DNA of 64,000 nt from Panaeolus papilionaceus. Its lineage: Eukaryota; Basidiomycota; Agaricomycetes; Agaricales. Position 1 is the stretch's first letter; every line of letters starts with the position of its first letter. The stretch lies in NCBI GenBank assembly GCA_015501605.1, contig JADNRZ010000001.1:2418001-2482000 (forward strand), read 5' to 3'. The position numbers and the translations under genes are program-made. Below the pieces are notes generated by a model, which saw only the letters and a list, made by a program, of their open reading frames with translations, did no database searches and had not been told where the DNA came from. Positions 41,278-51,922 of this stretch are shown here, piece after piece.

Positions 41278-42423
41278 ATGGATGTATCAAATATTCTGGC
41301 AGCTCATGCTGCAAAATAGTAAGCCTATATTAATCGTTTTCTTGGTTTTAAGTCAATCTAATAAAATTTTCAGTCAATCAGTGACTGTAGAAAAAGAGAC
41401 ACCATTAGAGGTCGATGCAGGTTTGCTAATGGTCACAGATCTCAATCCCATAGACGAAGAGAGCTACAAGTAATTTATTCAGGATATATTCGAGGTTTAC
41501 AATCTAACTCATAACCTTAGTGAAAACCGCGAGGAATACCTCCAATCCTTAGCTCGAGATGGTGTTCAGGCTCTCTTTTCCTCCCTCTTCTCCCTCCCCA
41601 CAAAACAATCCCCAGATGGACCACTCGCTATTCTCCCAGCGCCCGTATACCAACTTCCCCGTGCCAAACCTCTACCCAAGCCCAAACCACCTACAAAGTG
41701 GGAGCGCTTTGCCGCTGCAAAAGGTATCCAAAAGACAATACGTGACAGGAAGGTTTGGGATGAAGAAAGGCAGGAGTGGGTCAATCGTTGGGGACATAAC
41801 GGAAAAAATAAGGAGGTTGAGGAGCAGTGGATACATGAGGTCCCTGCTAACGCTGGTGCGCACCCTTCTTGCGGCATTGACCCATAGATATTCACTTTTC
41901 TCTGGGCAGATGTCGACTTTGACCCTATAAAGGCTGCTCGAGATGCACGAAAAGCCCGAGTCAGCAAAAACGAAAAGCAACGTCTTCAAAATATTGCCCG
42001 TGCCGGTCCTCAACAAAAACGAAAAGATGAGATTGATGGGACGGTTGCCACAGCGAGAGTAAGCACGGCGAGCATGGGCAGATTCGATAAACGGTTAGAA
42101 GGCGAAAAGAAACTGCGGGGTGTCAAGCGGAAGGTAATTCCTTCTACCACCCTAACATAAAATCGCACTAATCCGTCTTTCAGTTCGAACCCACAGAGGC
42201 CTCGGCAGAAGCAGAAAAGAAATCCTCTCTAAATTTGTTGGCCAAGATGGAGAGCGACAGCAAAAAGATGCGCTCTGTCCCGGTTGACGATGAGAGCGTC
42301 CTAAACGTCCGTAAAGCCGTCAAATTTGCTAGTAAAGGTCGGGGAGGAGTAGCCTTAGCCCGCGGCTCATCAAAAGGTAAGCCCTCAGGAAGGGGAGCCG
42401 GCAGGGGTAGTGGACGTCGATAG
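41278..42423 (+). CDS. RRS1: Ribosome biogenesis regulator RRS1
   Basis: Nucleolar factor of the 5S RNP assembly step of the 60S subunit, working with Rpf2. The gene begins MDVSNILAAHAAKY, with the first donor inside the Tyr codon. The family core is clear: LPRAKPLPKPKPPTKWERFA, KGIQKTIRDRKVWDEERQEW and VNRWGHNGKNK. An acidic/basic middle part and the conserved NLLAKMESD region follow. The protein ends in a Gly/Arg-rich tail (GRGAGRGSGRR), common in nucleolar proteins. Five exons with short introns; the stop is TAG at 42421. Confidence 0.92.
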
Positions 42424-42663
42424 GTTACTCTTTCGAGATGCACTTTTTCTCTTTGAACCTTTCAAGGGTCATGTATGTTATTCGATCAGCGTAAATGCTA
42501 CCAGTACAGATGTCGCTAAGATATGAGAACAAACATAATGGGTTGTTAAACCGTCCGTAACCGCAACCCTCAGTAAGCTTGCAGCAAGCTAATAATATAC
42601 ACCAAAAGAAAGTGATTGAAAAAAGAATGAAAACTAAAAAATCCCCAAAGACGAAAAAGAATT

Positions 42664-43818
42664 TTACTTGGTCGAGTCAAAAGGCAAACGGTCCAGACTG
42701 GCTTTGCCTTCGTCTATCCACTCCTGCTTGACCAATTTCTCCCTGTCCGCGTAATAAAGCCTGTAAACCAACTTTATAGTCCCTTCGCTCACACCAGCAA
42801 CACTGCTGATATCCCGTACAGACTTGGTTTTACCAAGTAAATGGCATGTAAAGTAAATAGCACCGCCGGCTATAGAAACAGGACTTCTTCCATCTGCAAT
42901 ACCATACTTGCGGGCAGCGATAATAATATCACTGCAAATGGACTGTACGTTGGGTGGGAGATCCAGATGGTTACAGTACCGAACCAAAAGGTTTTCAGGG
43001 CCGGTCGTGGGGCCAGAGGACGATGCTGCTTGCGATGATGCTGCCGTCGCACCGGGGGAGAGGTTGAAAGCTTGCTCTAGAGCCTTGTAGCATTGACCGA
43101 GGACTTTCTTGCTCACATGGGTCATGTTACAGATTTCACGGAAGGTACGTGGAACATGAGCTTGGCGACAAGCAATGAAGATGCAAGCTGCAATGACGGC
43201 TTCGGTGGGTTTGCCACGAAGCAGTTTTTCCTCGTCTGCGCGTTTGAAGAGCTGTTTGGCGATGTCGCTGATCGTCTTGGGTAGCGAAAAAGATTCGCAC
43301 CACGAGGTAATTTCGCGGAACGCAGTAAGGAGGTTCCGCTCCGACCGCGAATTTTGGGAACGTGAGGCAGCCCGTTGAAGTTCACGAGCAATACCTGAAC
43401 CACCATCCTTGAAACTGATCAATGTGTCCAATTGCTCCATTCCTTCCATCAAGGGGTCCGAAGCAGCTCCAACACGAGATGGGTCGTCGCCCTCGTCATT
43501 TGCGAAGGTCTAAGTATGTCAAGAAGTGTCAGCAAAAAAACAAAAAAACAAAAAAAAAAAAAGGAACGTGACACAAAGAAGGAACCAGTATGAAAGTTGA
43601 CATACACGCCATTCACTACGAGTATCAACAACACGATCCCCGAGGACCAGACCACAGGTCCCACATACAAGATCTCCACTACCAAACTCCTCGACGATGT
43701 TGGGATTTGGATCTCTGCACTCAGGGCATATGAGGCGCACCGACAGGTCGGGTGCGAATGTTTGCTGTGTAGGCTTTGATGCTGCAGCAGCAAGAGGGAA
43801 AGGTTGAGCGTACGCCAT
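42664..43818 (-). CDS. SUA7: Transcription initiation factor IIB (TFIIB)
   Basis: General RNA polymerase II factor that bridges TBP-DNA and polymerase. The N-terminal zinc ribbon has LICPECRDPNPNIVEEF and LVCGTCGLVLGDRVVD. The B-finger follows as SEWRTFANDEGDDPSRVG across the only intron I see. Two cyclin folds follow, with FKRADEEKLLRGKPTEAVIA, CIFIACRQ and, in the second, IAARKYGIADGRSPVSIAGG. The 110-nt intron contains an A-rich run at about 43533-43562. Length is about 350 residues, as in other fungi. Start at 43818 (MAYAQPFPLAAAA). Confidence 0.96.
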
Positions 43819-44220
43819 CGTGTCGAGGAGTTGGTTAGAAAGAGAAACTTGAGTGTCGGTGAGTTTAAGGAAGTAGTCTTATTTCTTCTCGTTTACAGAA
43901 AGACCAAGAAGTCTATAGAAAGATCTTGGTGTAACTTATGTTTTATCTGTTTAAACATGTTTAGAACCTACTGGTATAATGATTTTGAAAGGAAAGGCTG
44001 GTTTGACAGGCTTTCTTGAGGAAAGTTTGTTGAAAAACACCAACGACTTGGAAGAGACGGTGGTGGTTGAGAACAAAGCTGTGTAAAATGGTGGGACCTC
44101 AAAATGACTGCAAACCAGGAATACTAATATGACAAATCATATGACACACCTTTTTAGGAAATTATTTACATTATTATTTAAATTATTGTCACAAATGGCC
44201 CCTTTTTATTACTTTCCATC
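43819..44220. promoter_or_regulatory. Promoter region between TFIIB and the small ORF
   Basis: 402 bp between divergent starts. AT-rich near 44160-44215 (TTATTATTTAAATTATTG). No other gene seen. Confidence 0.4.
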
Positions 44221-44499
44221 ATGAAATCAGACATCGAGTCTTCTAATTCTGACGCTGTCACTGTTATTCAACTACCAGGATCGACCTCTGATCCTATTCA
44301 TTCTTCTTTGGCATCTATAAATCAGAGGATAGACTCATTGCAAGGAGGAGAACAACTTGTTCATCTCCTCCTCAAGGAACTCATAGATCGCCCACATCCG
44401 TCTCCATCCAAGGATAACACAACAGAGCTTAGCAGTAGGGTTGACCGCATCGAGCTCTTGCTCATGAACGCATTGGGCAGGGGAGGCACCAGACAATGA
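44221..44499 (+). CDS. Small 92-residue protein, unknown
   Basis: Single-exon ORF from an ATG to TGA. The predicted protein is soluble, with two helical stretches separated by a Ser/Pro/Asn linker: SLASINQRIDSLQGGEQLVH and ELSSRVDRIELLLMNALGRG. Their heptad-like spacing of Leu/Ile suggests a short coiled coil. I do not recognise a family. In favour of a real gene: an ATG start, placement between two genes facing away from TFIIB, and plausible composition. Against: short and no known motif. Confidence 0.45.
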   Translation: MKSDIESSNSDAVTVIQLPGSTSDPIHSSLASINQRIDSLQGGEQLVHLLLKELIDRPHPSPSKDNTTELSSRVDRIELLLMNALGRGGTRQ

Positions 44500-44660
44500 A
44501 AAGGATCATAATCAATGGTATGATATTGGAACAATGCGTGGTTCATGGGCAAGAAATGCTAGGTATAATGATACATGGAAGAGGCAGTGAATATACCCAA
44601 TATGCTCTAATAAAAAGGGGCCTTGATACTTTCAAAGTGGCCAACGAAAAGATAATACAA

Positions 44661-46272
44661 TCATAGCCGCCCAAATCTTTCTCCAAGTTCTTCTTCATCA
44701 AAACTCTCCTCAATACTTTCCTCTTCGTATACCGAATCCTCCCAATCTCCTGAATCCCGCTCGTCGTCACTCCAATAATAATCTCCTTCGTCACTTGCAA
44801 TCCCATCACTCATATACTCTTCATCGCTTTCAAAGTCATCATTTGCCACATCATCCCTGTAATTTTTGTATGCTTGTCGACCGTCGAACGAACCTGCGTA
44901 TCCTTCGGTATCCAAGCTCCCTGCAGACGTGTCGGATTCAGAATATATATCCTGCGACGACGTGACAGACAGCGAGTCATTCGTCTCTGACCCTTTCGTA
45001 CCTGCCTCCGACCACTCCGCCAACCCCTCCGTCCCTGCAATAGATATTTCCTCTGGGTATCCTCCAAGAAGACCTCCTTCTCGACCCCTAAACTCCTCAC
45101 TCTGGCTTCTTGCTCGTGCCCCATATTTTACGAGCTGCATCTCTGCAGGATGGAAGCTTGGCGCACCAGGCAATAAATCAGTCGACGCATCCGAGGACGA
45201 CGCCGAGGGGCTTCGAGTCAACGATAGTGATTCTTCATCCAAGAACTCTGCATCTGGGTAGATAGATTCTTGTGGGATGCCAGCGCTATCATAGTCATAA
45301 TTATGATCTCTTCGAACGGAGTGTGCCGAAGAAGGTCGTTGCGTGGTGTATGGGCCGGGACGACCATGGTTATGCACGCCTCGCTGCGGGTATGAAGGCG
45401 GGTAGGAGTCGAAGGAAAACACTGAGGTATCATGATGATGTTGTCCTGTTCCTGGATTAGGGAGTGTGTTGGTCCGCTGTAGGTTCGACCACCCACTGTC
45501 GAGTGAATGGTGATGTCTGTGTCGTGGTCGCGTCGAGTTTCTTCGTTCATGGAGACTTTCGTCATCTTGGAACGTTGGATATGGGTATTGACGATGTTGG
45601 TTTTGGTGAGGCCCGAACGAATGTTGACTTCGACGGTAGATACTGTAAGGCTGATAACCAGAGTGCGATACGCCACTCGAGACCGAATCACGTCTTGCCA
45701 TTGAACTAGAATGGCCCGTTGCGGCCATCGCCAAAGGGCGATAAGGATAAGGTGTCGTGTCTCGTTGGTACATCCTGGGATAATGATTCGTGAAATACGA
45801 GGGCAGTGAAGGTCGTCGTGCTGTCCTGTTGACGAAGTAGTTTTGTTGAATGTCCCTTTCGAGGGCCTCTATTGTCCGCGTTGCTGATACAAAGCTCGTT
45901 GGCCTCTCTGAATGGGGACTATATTCGGACATTGCGTAGCCATGCCTCATATACCCATGTGCGTGGTGTATGTCTTGTGGTCTTGAGTACATCCCCCCAG
46001 TAGGCGGATGAAAGGCGCTACTTGGGCTGTATGGATCACGCCATACAGATTCGAAAATAGGATCGATATAATGAAAGGCGGGCGGTTAGTCAGATGCCAC
46101 AAACAAAGGGAAATTTGAGAAGGGGCAGATATGGAGAACCAGTCTAGGTCTAGTTTAGATGAAAAAGAATTCAATCATGCAACTCGGACAGCAAGGAATC
46201 ACTGCAGTCATGTCCAAATCGCCGAAACTATGATACAATCTCTCAAAGTACGCACCTCTGAAAATAGCTCAT
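44661..46272 (-). CDS. Acidic, low-complexity fungal orphan
   Basis: Unrecognised protein of 460 residues in two exons: 17 nt (46272-46256, MSYFQS across the junction) and 46026-44661. The 229-nt intron between them carries a CTGACTAAC branch-like sequence. The N-terminal half is rich in Tyr, His, Pro, Arg and Ser (RTIEALERDIQQNYFVNRTA is the most structured part). The C-terminal 150 residues are strongly acidic (DDFESDEEYMSDGIASDEGD, EEESIEESFDEEELGER). There is no signal peptide or membrane helix. The shorter reading from 45992 would also be a valid ORF, but the first exon splices in frame and supplies a start just upstream. Function unknown. Confidence 0.6.
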
Positions 46273-47391
46273 CTCAGAAATGCTGATATGCGTCCGAAAT
46301 CGTTCAACACTTGAGTATTGTTTTGGTCGGAGGTGCTTTGAGTATTGTGTGTAATAGAATAGTGTAGTTACTGCTGGTTCCCAGGGGATAGAGTGTGTGA
46401 AGGTCAAGGAAGGAAGGAGAAGGGAAGGCCAAGGGAAGGGACAGGACATGAGGACGACATGAGGGTAGTCCATTGTTCATAATCGATTGCATTTCATTTA
46501 CCTTTTCATAGGATTTCGAGCCGATATGTGGGTGGACATGGGGAAACTAATGGCTTTGCGTCAGTCAATGCAGTTATGTCTGTCATTCTGCCTCCTTTTG
46601 ACACTATTTATGACTATCCAGCACGAACGGCTGACCACATCAGGCGCCTCGAGGCTATATGAATTCCATGATCAAGACGAGTACAAAAACCAAACTCTAC
46701 TGCAGTCACAGTTTGCCAAGTAGCATCCAAACACAAATGGTCGTTCCAAGGGGAAAATTGTCTTTTTTATGCGGTGAAAACCGTCTGAAAGAAGGTAAAA
46801 AACAACAGTATGAATGATAAAAAAAAATTCTGTGGTAGTACTTCATGAATTGCTCGAATGTAAAAACACACTAAAGATATATCGGGAAGGGGAGGAAAAA
46901 AAAAAATTAACCAAAAATGCTTGTTTGACAATAACGGGATGACAAGGGGGTGAGGGGATAAAAGGATAATGCCTAAGGTAAGAAAGAACATATATGCAAA
47001 AGAGAGCCAACGGGGTAGACATAATGATCACAGTGAGAAAGCGAGTTAGACAACACAGAGACGAGAGAGAGATAAACCAAAACGAAAGGGAAGGGGTGCA
47101 GGTGTCATGCATGTATGTATGGTAGTGAAAAAGAATACTCATGATCGGTAAAGGTGAGAGCGTATGTGAGGATTGCAAGTGAAAATGAAAAAAGGTCGTG
47201 AAGCATGATGGAATACGCATGTAAAAATTGTGAGTAGAACAATGTCGTGAAGAGATATCGTGGGTGGTAGTAGCAAAGAGAAAAGAAACCGAGAACCAAT
47301 AGGACTAAAGAAACAAAAAGAAAAACAGCCTCGCATGCATTCAATTGGTTAGCCCAAATAAACATTCGCGCGTCAAGGGTGGCCATGAAAA
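46273..47391. other. Intergenic region with long 3' UTR of the Barentsz gene
   Basis: 1.1 kb between two minus-strand genes. Purine-rich on the plus strand, with A-runs at 46818-46828 and 46897-46909. No gene supported. Confidence 0.45.
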
Positions 47392-49884
47392 TCAATAATA
47401 GACAGTGCCTTGAGGTACTTGATCCATATTGTACATGTCGTATTGTCCATGCTGTGACATATCCACGTACTGCTGAGAATAGCCGTACGGTTCAGGATAA
47501 TAATAAGGCTGTTGATATGAGGGATATGGCATCATCCCATTCGGCATTCCCTGCGTACCATCGTCCATAGGAATATGTCCATTGGAATTGTCGTAGGCCG
47601 GCAGAGAAGCATCCGACGGCGTGTAGTACCCATTAGACTGTCGAGATTGGTCATTCGAGTACGTAGACGGTTGGAAGGGTGGAGCAACCGTGCGGAGGTT
47701 GGTCGAGGCACGCGGAGTTGTGCTTGATTTGGGAGGGGCCTGCTTGGACCCCTCATCGCCAGGTGGACGAATTTGAATGCGTGCATTGGGTCGGGGGAAG
47801 GAGAATATCGGATTTCCTGTAGTCGGATCGATAAATCCATTCACAGGGGGTGTATGTGGGGGTTGCGCAAGGAAGTCAGGAGTGCCACTAGAAGGGTGGT
47901 GCATGTGGCCAGGTACAAAAGTCATGGAAGGATTATGGGAGTGCATCATAGGACGAGGATTATACATGGGGGGAGGATGGGGGAGATATACAGGGCGACC
48001 AGTCGCCAATTCATAAGGCATGCCATGAGGATTCAAACCGATGCCAGGAGGGAGTGGGGCAGGATAACCGTAGGGAGCACCATAGCCGGGGTTGGGTTGA
48101 ATAGGTTGAGGTTGAGGAGGTGGGGGTGGTGTGAAGGTCGTCTGCAGGGGAGGGAGTGTCGGTCTCTCTGTGCTCGTGTTCTGCTCCTTCGCAGGTGTTT
48201 GGGTAACATCAAGATCCAAGGATGGTTTCCGCATTACAGCTTGCTCAGTGAGCGCTTGTCTCTCTGGACTTGGTTCAGCTGGCCCGAGCGTTATCTGTTC
48301 TAGCTGAGTGCGGATTGAAGGCAGAGGTTGCGCAGAGACAGAAGCTGAGGGCTGGATCTCGGGAAGCAGGGGCGTTGGCGCTTGATGAGGTGTAATCGAC
48401 GTAGGCCTTTCTTCAAGAGTCACAAGGTGCTCCTCTTCATCCTTTTGTCTAGTTTCATCAACAAGTTCTTCCTTCTTCTCAGCGTCGGCGTTTGTTTGAG
48501 GATAGGGAAGTCGAACGGTGAAATTACTGGTTACGGGCCGTGAAGATTTAGCAGGTCGTTCTTGCAGCTTCGATGAACCCAGCGGCGCGCGAACGACTTC
48601 TCCCTCGTGTCCAGGAATTCTGATCCTATATCCAGGACCTTGCCCATTTCGTGGCTTCATTGCTGGATCCAAAAAGAGGAAGATTTCAGACTGCTTCGTC
48701 CACATAACTTCAGGCTTCATAACGAAGCGAATTCGGTTCTGTAGCATGGGGTTGCGTCCGCCTGGAGATAACATACCGCCGCGCATAAACCCACCTCTAC
48801 CGCGACTGCCAGTAAATGCCCCTCCTCTCGCCCCGGCAAACCCTCCCCGCTTGGACGTGCTGTCTTGGCGAGCAGCGGCTTGGGCACGGCGTTGTTCCTC
48901 CTTGCGCTTCAACTCCTCGAAACCGTCATGGGTCCATGTGCGTTCAATTGGAGGGACTTGGTCGGGCTGTTGATCCTGCTCTAGTTCTTCCGGTTGTTTG
49001 TGGAATCTATCTCCATGGTTGTGTCCTCCGCGCCCTCTGAAACCACCACGACCACGACCTCTGCCACCGCGTTGTGAGTTCCACCAGAAACTAAGACTCC
49101 TCAGGTCAGCGTCTATCAAGCGGTCATCATGTCCCCAGAAGTTGCCAATTTTAGGAACATAGGATGGATCTGTCTCGAGGCGTTGTTGATAAGCCTGTCG
49201 AGCAGGGCTTACATACGTAGATGGACTGCCTTCCTGTACGGCTGACCAAGCAGACTGCTTGTTGTCTAGTGGGGTGGAGTCCTCCTTTGGTGGAGATTCC
49301 CGATTCTGGGGTAGTGATGATTGAGGAGGTTGCTGAGATGTTACAGCGGCGGCTTGACGCTTCGCGGCGCGTTTCGCCTTCTGTTTGGCCCTCTTTGACT
49401 TGGGAACTGTTGGAATACGTTCGGCGGTTTTGGCGTTAAAGTCAGCGAAATCGATAACTGGGACCTGATTAGCGCCCTCTGCTTCCTCCCTTTCCATGTT
49501 GTCAGACCAGTTGGTTGAAGCAGCGAATAAGGATGTAGATTCGCCAATTAACTGCCTGGTTGTTTCCTTGGCAATAGAGTCAGGACTTTTGCTGTTTCTG
49601 GGAGTAGGGAGATGAGTGCGATCATGAGGTACGACATCGTCTGAAGCTGGTTCGGTATCTGAATCGTCAGTGGCTGAGTCGGAGGATGATATGTCGTTAT
49701 CGTCTGTATCCGAATCAGTGGCTGCCTCCCTCTCCAACTCATCATCGCTATCCAATTCGCCTCTAGCCCTTCCCCTACGCCTGAAAATACGACGACCCTT
49801 TGCTTGAGGTGCTGCGCGCGGCTTTGTGGTTTGTGGTTTATTTGAAGAAATTGTTGAAGGTTGTTTAACTACAGTTGCAGGCAT
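47392..49884 (-). CDS. Barentsz/CASC3-like exon junction complex protein
   Basis: Single-exon, 830-residue protein with a Btz (SELOR) motif, the segment that clamps eIF4AIII on spliced mRNA. The motif is split as in the family: YVPKIGNFWGHDDRLID, then after an Arg/Gly-rich insert ERTWTHDGFEELKRKEEQR. Around it are several RGG boxes (RGGRGRGRGGFRGRGG, FTGSRGRGGFMRGG), which suggest RNA binding. The N terminus alternates basic and acidic runs (RRIFRRRGRARGELDSDDELE). The C-terminal third is Pro/Tyr/Gln-rich, prion-like. The start is the ATG at 49884; the frame upstream of it has no ATG and contains a probable 5' UTR intron. Family assignment rests on the motif spacing. Confidence 0.8.
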   Translation of the reverse strand: MPATVVKQPSTISSNKPQTTKPRAAPQAKGRRIFRRRGRARGELDSDDELEREAATDSDTDDNDISSSDSATDDSDTEPASDDVVPHDRTHLPTPRNSKSPDSIAKETTRQLIGESTSLFAASTNWSDNMEREEAEGANQVPVIDFADFNAKTAERIPTVPKSKRAKQKAKRAAKRQAAAVTSQQPPQSSLPQNRESPPKEDSTPLDNKQSAWSAVQEGSPSTYVSPARQAYQQRLETDPSYVPKIGNFWGHDDRLIDADLRSLSFWWNSQRGGRGRGRGGFRGRGGHNHGDRFHKQPEELEQDQQPDQVPPIERTWTHDGFEELKRKEEQRRAQAAARQDSTSKRGGFAGARGGAFTGSRGRGGFMRGGMLSPGGRNPMLQNRIRFVMKPEVMWTKQSEIFLFLDPAMKPRNGQGPGYRIRIPGHEGEVVRAPLGSSKLQERPAKSSRPVTSNFTVRLPYPQTNADAEKKEELVDETRQKDEEEHLVTLEERPTSITPHQAPTPLLPEIQPSASVSAQPLPSIRTQLEQITLGPAEPSPERQALTEQAVMRKPSLDLDVTQTPAKEQNTSTERPTLPPLQTTFTPPPPPQPQPIQPNPGYGAPYGYPAPLPPGIGLNPHGMPYELATGRPVYLPHPPPMYNPRPMMHSHNPSMTFVPGHMHHPSSGTPDFLAQPPHTPPVNGFIDPTTGNPIFSFPRPNARIQIRPPGDEGSKQAPPKSSTTPRASTNLRTVAPPFQPSTYSNDQSRQSNGYYTPSDASLPAYDNSNGHIPMDDGTQGMPNGMMPYPSYQQPYYYPEPYGYSQQYVDMSQHGQYDMYNMDQVPQGTVYY

Positions 49885-50353
49885 GTCGAGAACTTGAAGG
49901 GAAAAAATAGACAAAAATCAAGACAATTAATGAATGAATATTGAAACAAAAACTTACTTTACAATGGTCGAAAAAAAAAAAAAAAAAAAAAGGTTGAAAA
50001 GATGAGGATGAATGTGAGGTATAAAAAGTAGTGGTTTATAAAATGATTTGAAGGAAATAAAGGGAAAGAAATGGGAATAAGGATGATAATAAAAGGGATG
50101 AAAGGTGGTTTTATGAGTGGCAAGTCTCCTTAGTCGACGTTGCAGTAAAAGTTCTTTAACCAGCTCAATCAACAACACGAGTCACTCTTCCCGCGACCAG
50201 CCGTAAATATTTAAAACTCCGCTCGGCAATTCCTAAATAATTCACTGTGCAAATTAAGCAGACAGAGACCCCTTTAAATCTCATCATCGTCATGCCCTGT
50301 ACTTTCGGTTATTCGGCAACTGTCTTTACCTATACGCCTCTACTCAAACCATC
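49885..50353. promoter_or_regulatory. Divergent promoter region of Barentsz and epoxide hydrolase genes
   Basis: Contains a probable 5' UTR intron of the Barentsz gene (its acceptor just upstream of the ATG) and a 21-base A run at 49971-49991, which reads as poly-T in the Barentsz leader. No other gene. Confidence 0.45.
49971..49991. repeat. A21 homopolymer
   Basis: Uninterrupted run of 21 A on the plus strand, in the leader/promoter of the Barentsz gene. Confidence 0.9.
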
Positions 50354-51697
50354 ATGGACCCAAGAAATCCAGACAGCTTCAATCATAGGGTAGAGAAACT
50401 TTATACTGGTCGTACTTACCATTTTGTAAGTCAAACATCATTATATTGATTCTTAAATCCCTTATATCTTCTTCTTCAGGTTGACCAGATTCCGGGAAAC
50501 TACGACAATAAACGTACAACTACTTTGTTGTGTATTCATGGTTTCCCAGACTTTTGGTAATCAGTTCAAACAATCTGCATATTTACACGCTCAACATAAC
50601 CCTAGGTACGGTTGGCGTCATCAAATAGGTCCATGGGTCAGAGAGGGTTATCGTGTCGTCGTTCCAGATATGTTGGGCTACGGAGGAACGTCAAAGCCAG
50701 TCGAGGCTGCCGAGTATTCAACAAAGAAGCTATGCGCAGACCTCGTTGCATTGCTCGATATATTACTTATTAAAAGAGCTGTGAGACCCTGGACGCATGT
50801 TATTCTGCGAATGCCCACTCTAATCATTCCCAACAGGTCGTCATAGGCCATGACTGGGGGTCATACACAGCCGGAAGGTTTGCCTTGTGGCATCCAGATC
50901 GTATCTTGGCGCTCGTCATGTAATTATCACTTGAATCTCTTCTCTTCACTTCTATGACCTGACAATCTATTTAAAGGCTAAGTGTTCCATACACGCCTCC
51001 TTCTCCTGTTTACTTGCCGATCGAGGAGGTAGCCAAAAAAGCTCCAAATCTTGGGTATCAGGTCTATTTCGCAAGTCCGAAATCCACTCTAGAGGTACAG
51101 GCTCACGTGAGTTATCATGCTATTCACTTGTTCTCGGTACTTACTCACACGACCTGATACTTAGTTGAAGAAATTCCTTCCATTTGTCTACAGCCCAAAT
51201 AACACTGGTCCAAACAATGACTTCACGTCATTTGGTTCGCTCGAAAAATATCTGCTTCATCGACCTACTGTAAAGCGCAACCCGGTCCTCAATGACAAGG
51301 AGCTTCAGTTGTATGAAGCCGAACTCAGCAAGGGTATGTGGGGACCTCTGAACTATTATCGAACGTCCAAGTTTAGGCACGATGAAGAGATGGGTAAGCA
51401 TCTTCATCGACCCTCTGCATCACATCATAGTAACACCTTCATTACTTAGCTGCCGCCTTACCGTCTAATCTACGGGCCGACCTCCCTGTTCTTTTCATGT
51501 GGGGAACCAAGGATGCTACCGCCACATCATTTGTTATCAACAAGTCTAGAAAGTTTATCAAACGATATCAAGACTTCGCTGTTGAAGGAAAGGGCCACTG
51601 GCTTATGGTTGAGGCCAAAAGTGAAGTCACTCTCCAGGTCATCAGATGGTTGGAGGCATTGAGGACTGCAAAAGCTTCGAACAATGCCAAACTTTGA
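50354..51697 (+). CDS. Epoxide hydrolase-like alpha/beta hydrolase
   Basis: Soluble epoxide hydrolase family, converting epoxides to diols. The catalytic set is readable: oxyanion motif CIHGFPDFW, nucleophile Asp in VIGHDWGSYTAGR, lid tyrosine in GMWGPLNYYRT, acid Asp near FMWGTKDATATSF and catalytic His in EGKGHWLMVE. The core also shows YGWRHQIGPWVREGYRVVVPD and MLGYGGTSKP. Seven or more exons with 50-70 bp introns join in frame from MDPRNPDSFNHRVEKLY; no signal peptide, so likely cytosolic. Such genes occur in detoxification and lipid epoxide turnover; nothing nearby points to a specific substrate. Confidence 0.9.
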
Positions 51698-51922
51698 TAG
51701 GAAGTCTAGATCATCTACCAATCTCTTCTGCTGTAATCCTAGTAATCCCTGTTGGAATGATACAAATCAGACTTGATCCCCTAAACACGATTTCCAAGAA
51801 TAGAGATAAATTCCAAATATGGACTTAGCTATTTTCTTGGCCACTGGACCATCATACCGGTTTCTACTGTTCCATCATCTTCAACACTGACCCTTGCTCA
51901 GATCTCCTCAAACATCAGTGAT

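Noticed and set aside
46526..46723. Possible 65-residue single-helix protein on the plus strand
   Set aside because: ATG start exists but no conservation cue, promoter or motif; sits in the upstream region of the acidic orphan.
47773..48303. 176-codon plus-strand frame
   Set aside because: Antisense to the proline-rich part of the Barentsz gene; Arg/Gly content mirrors Pro/Ser codons on the other strand.
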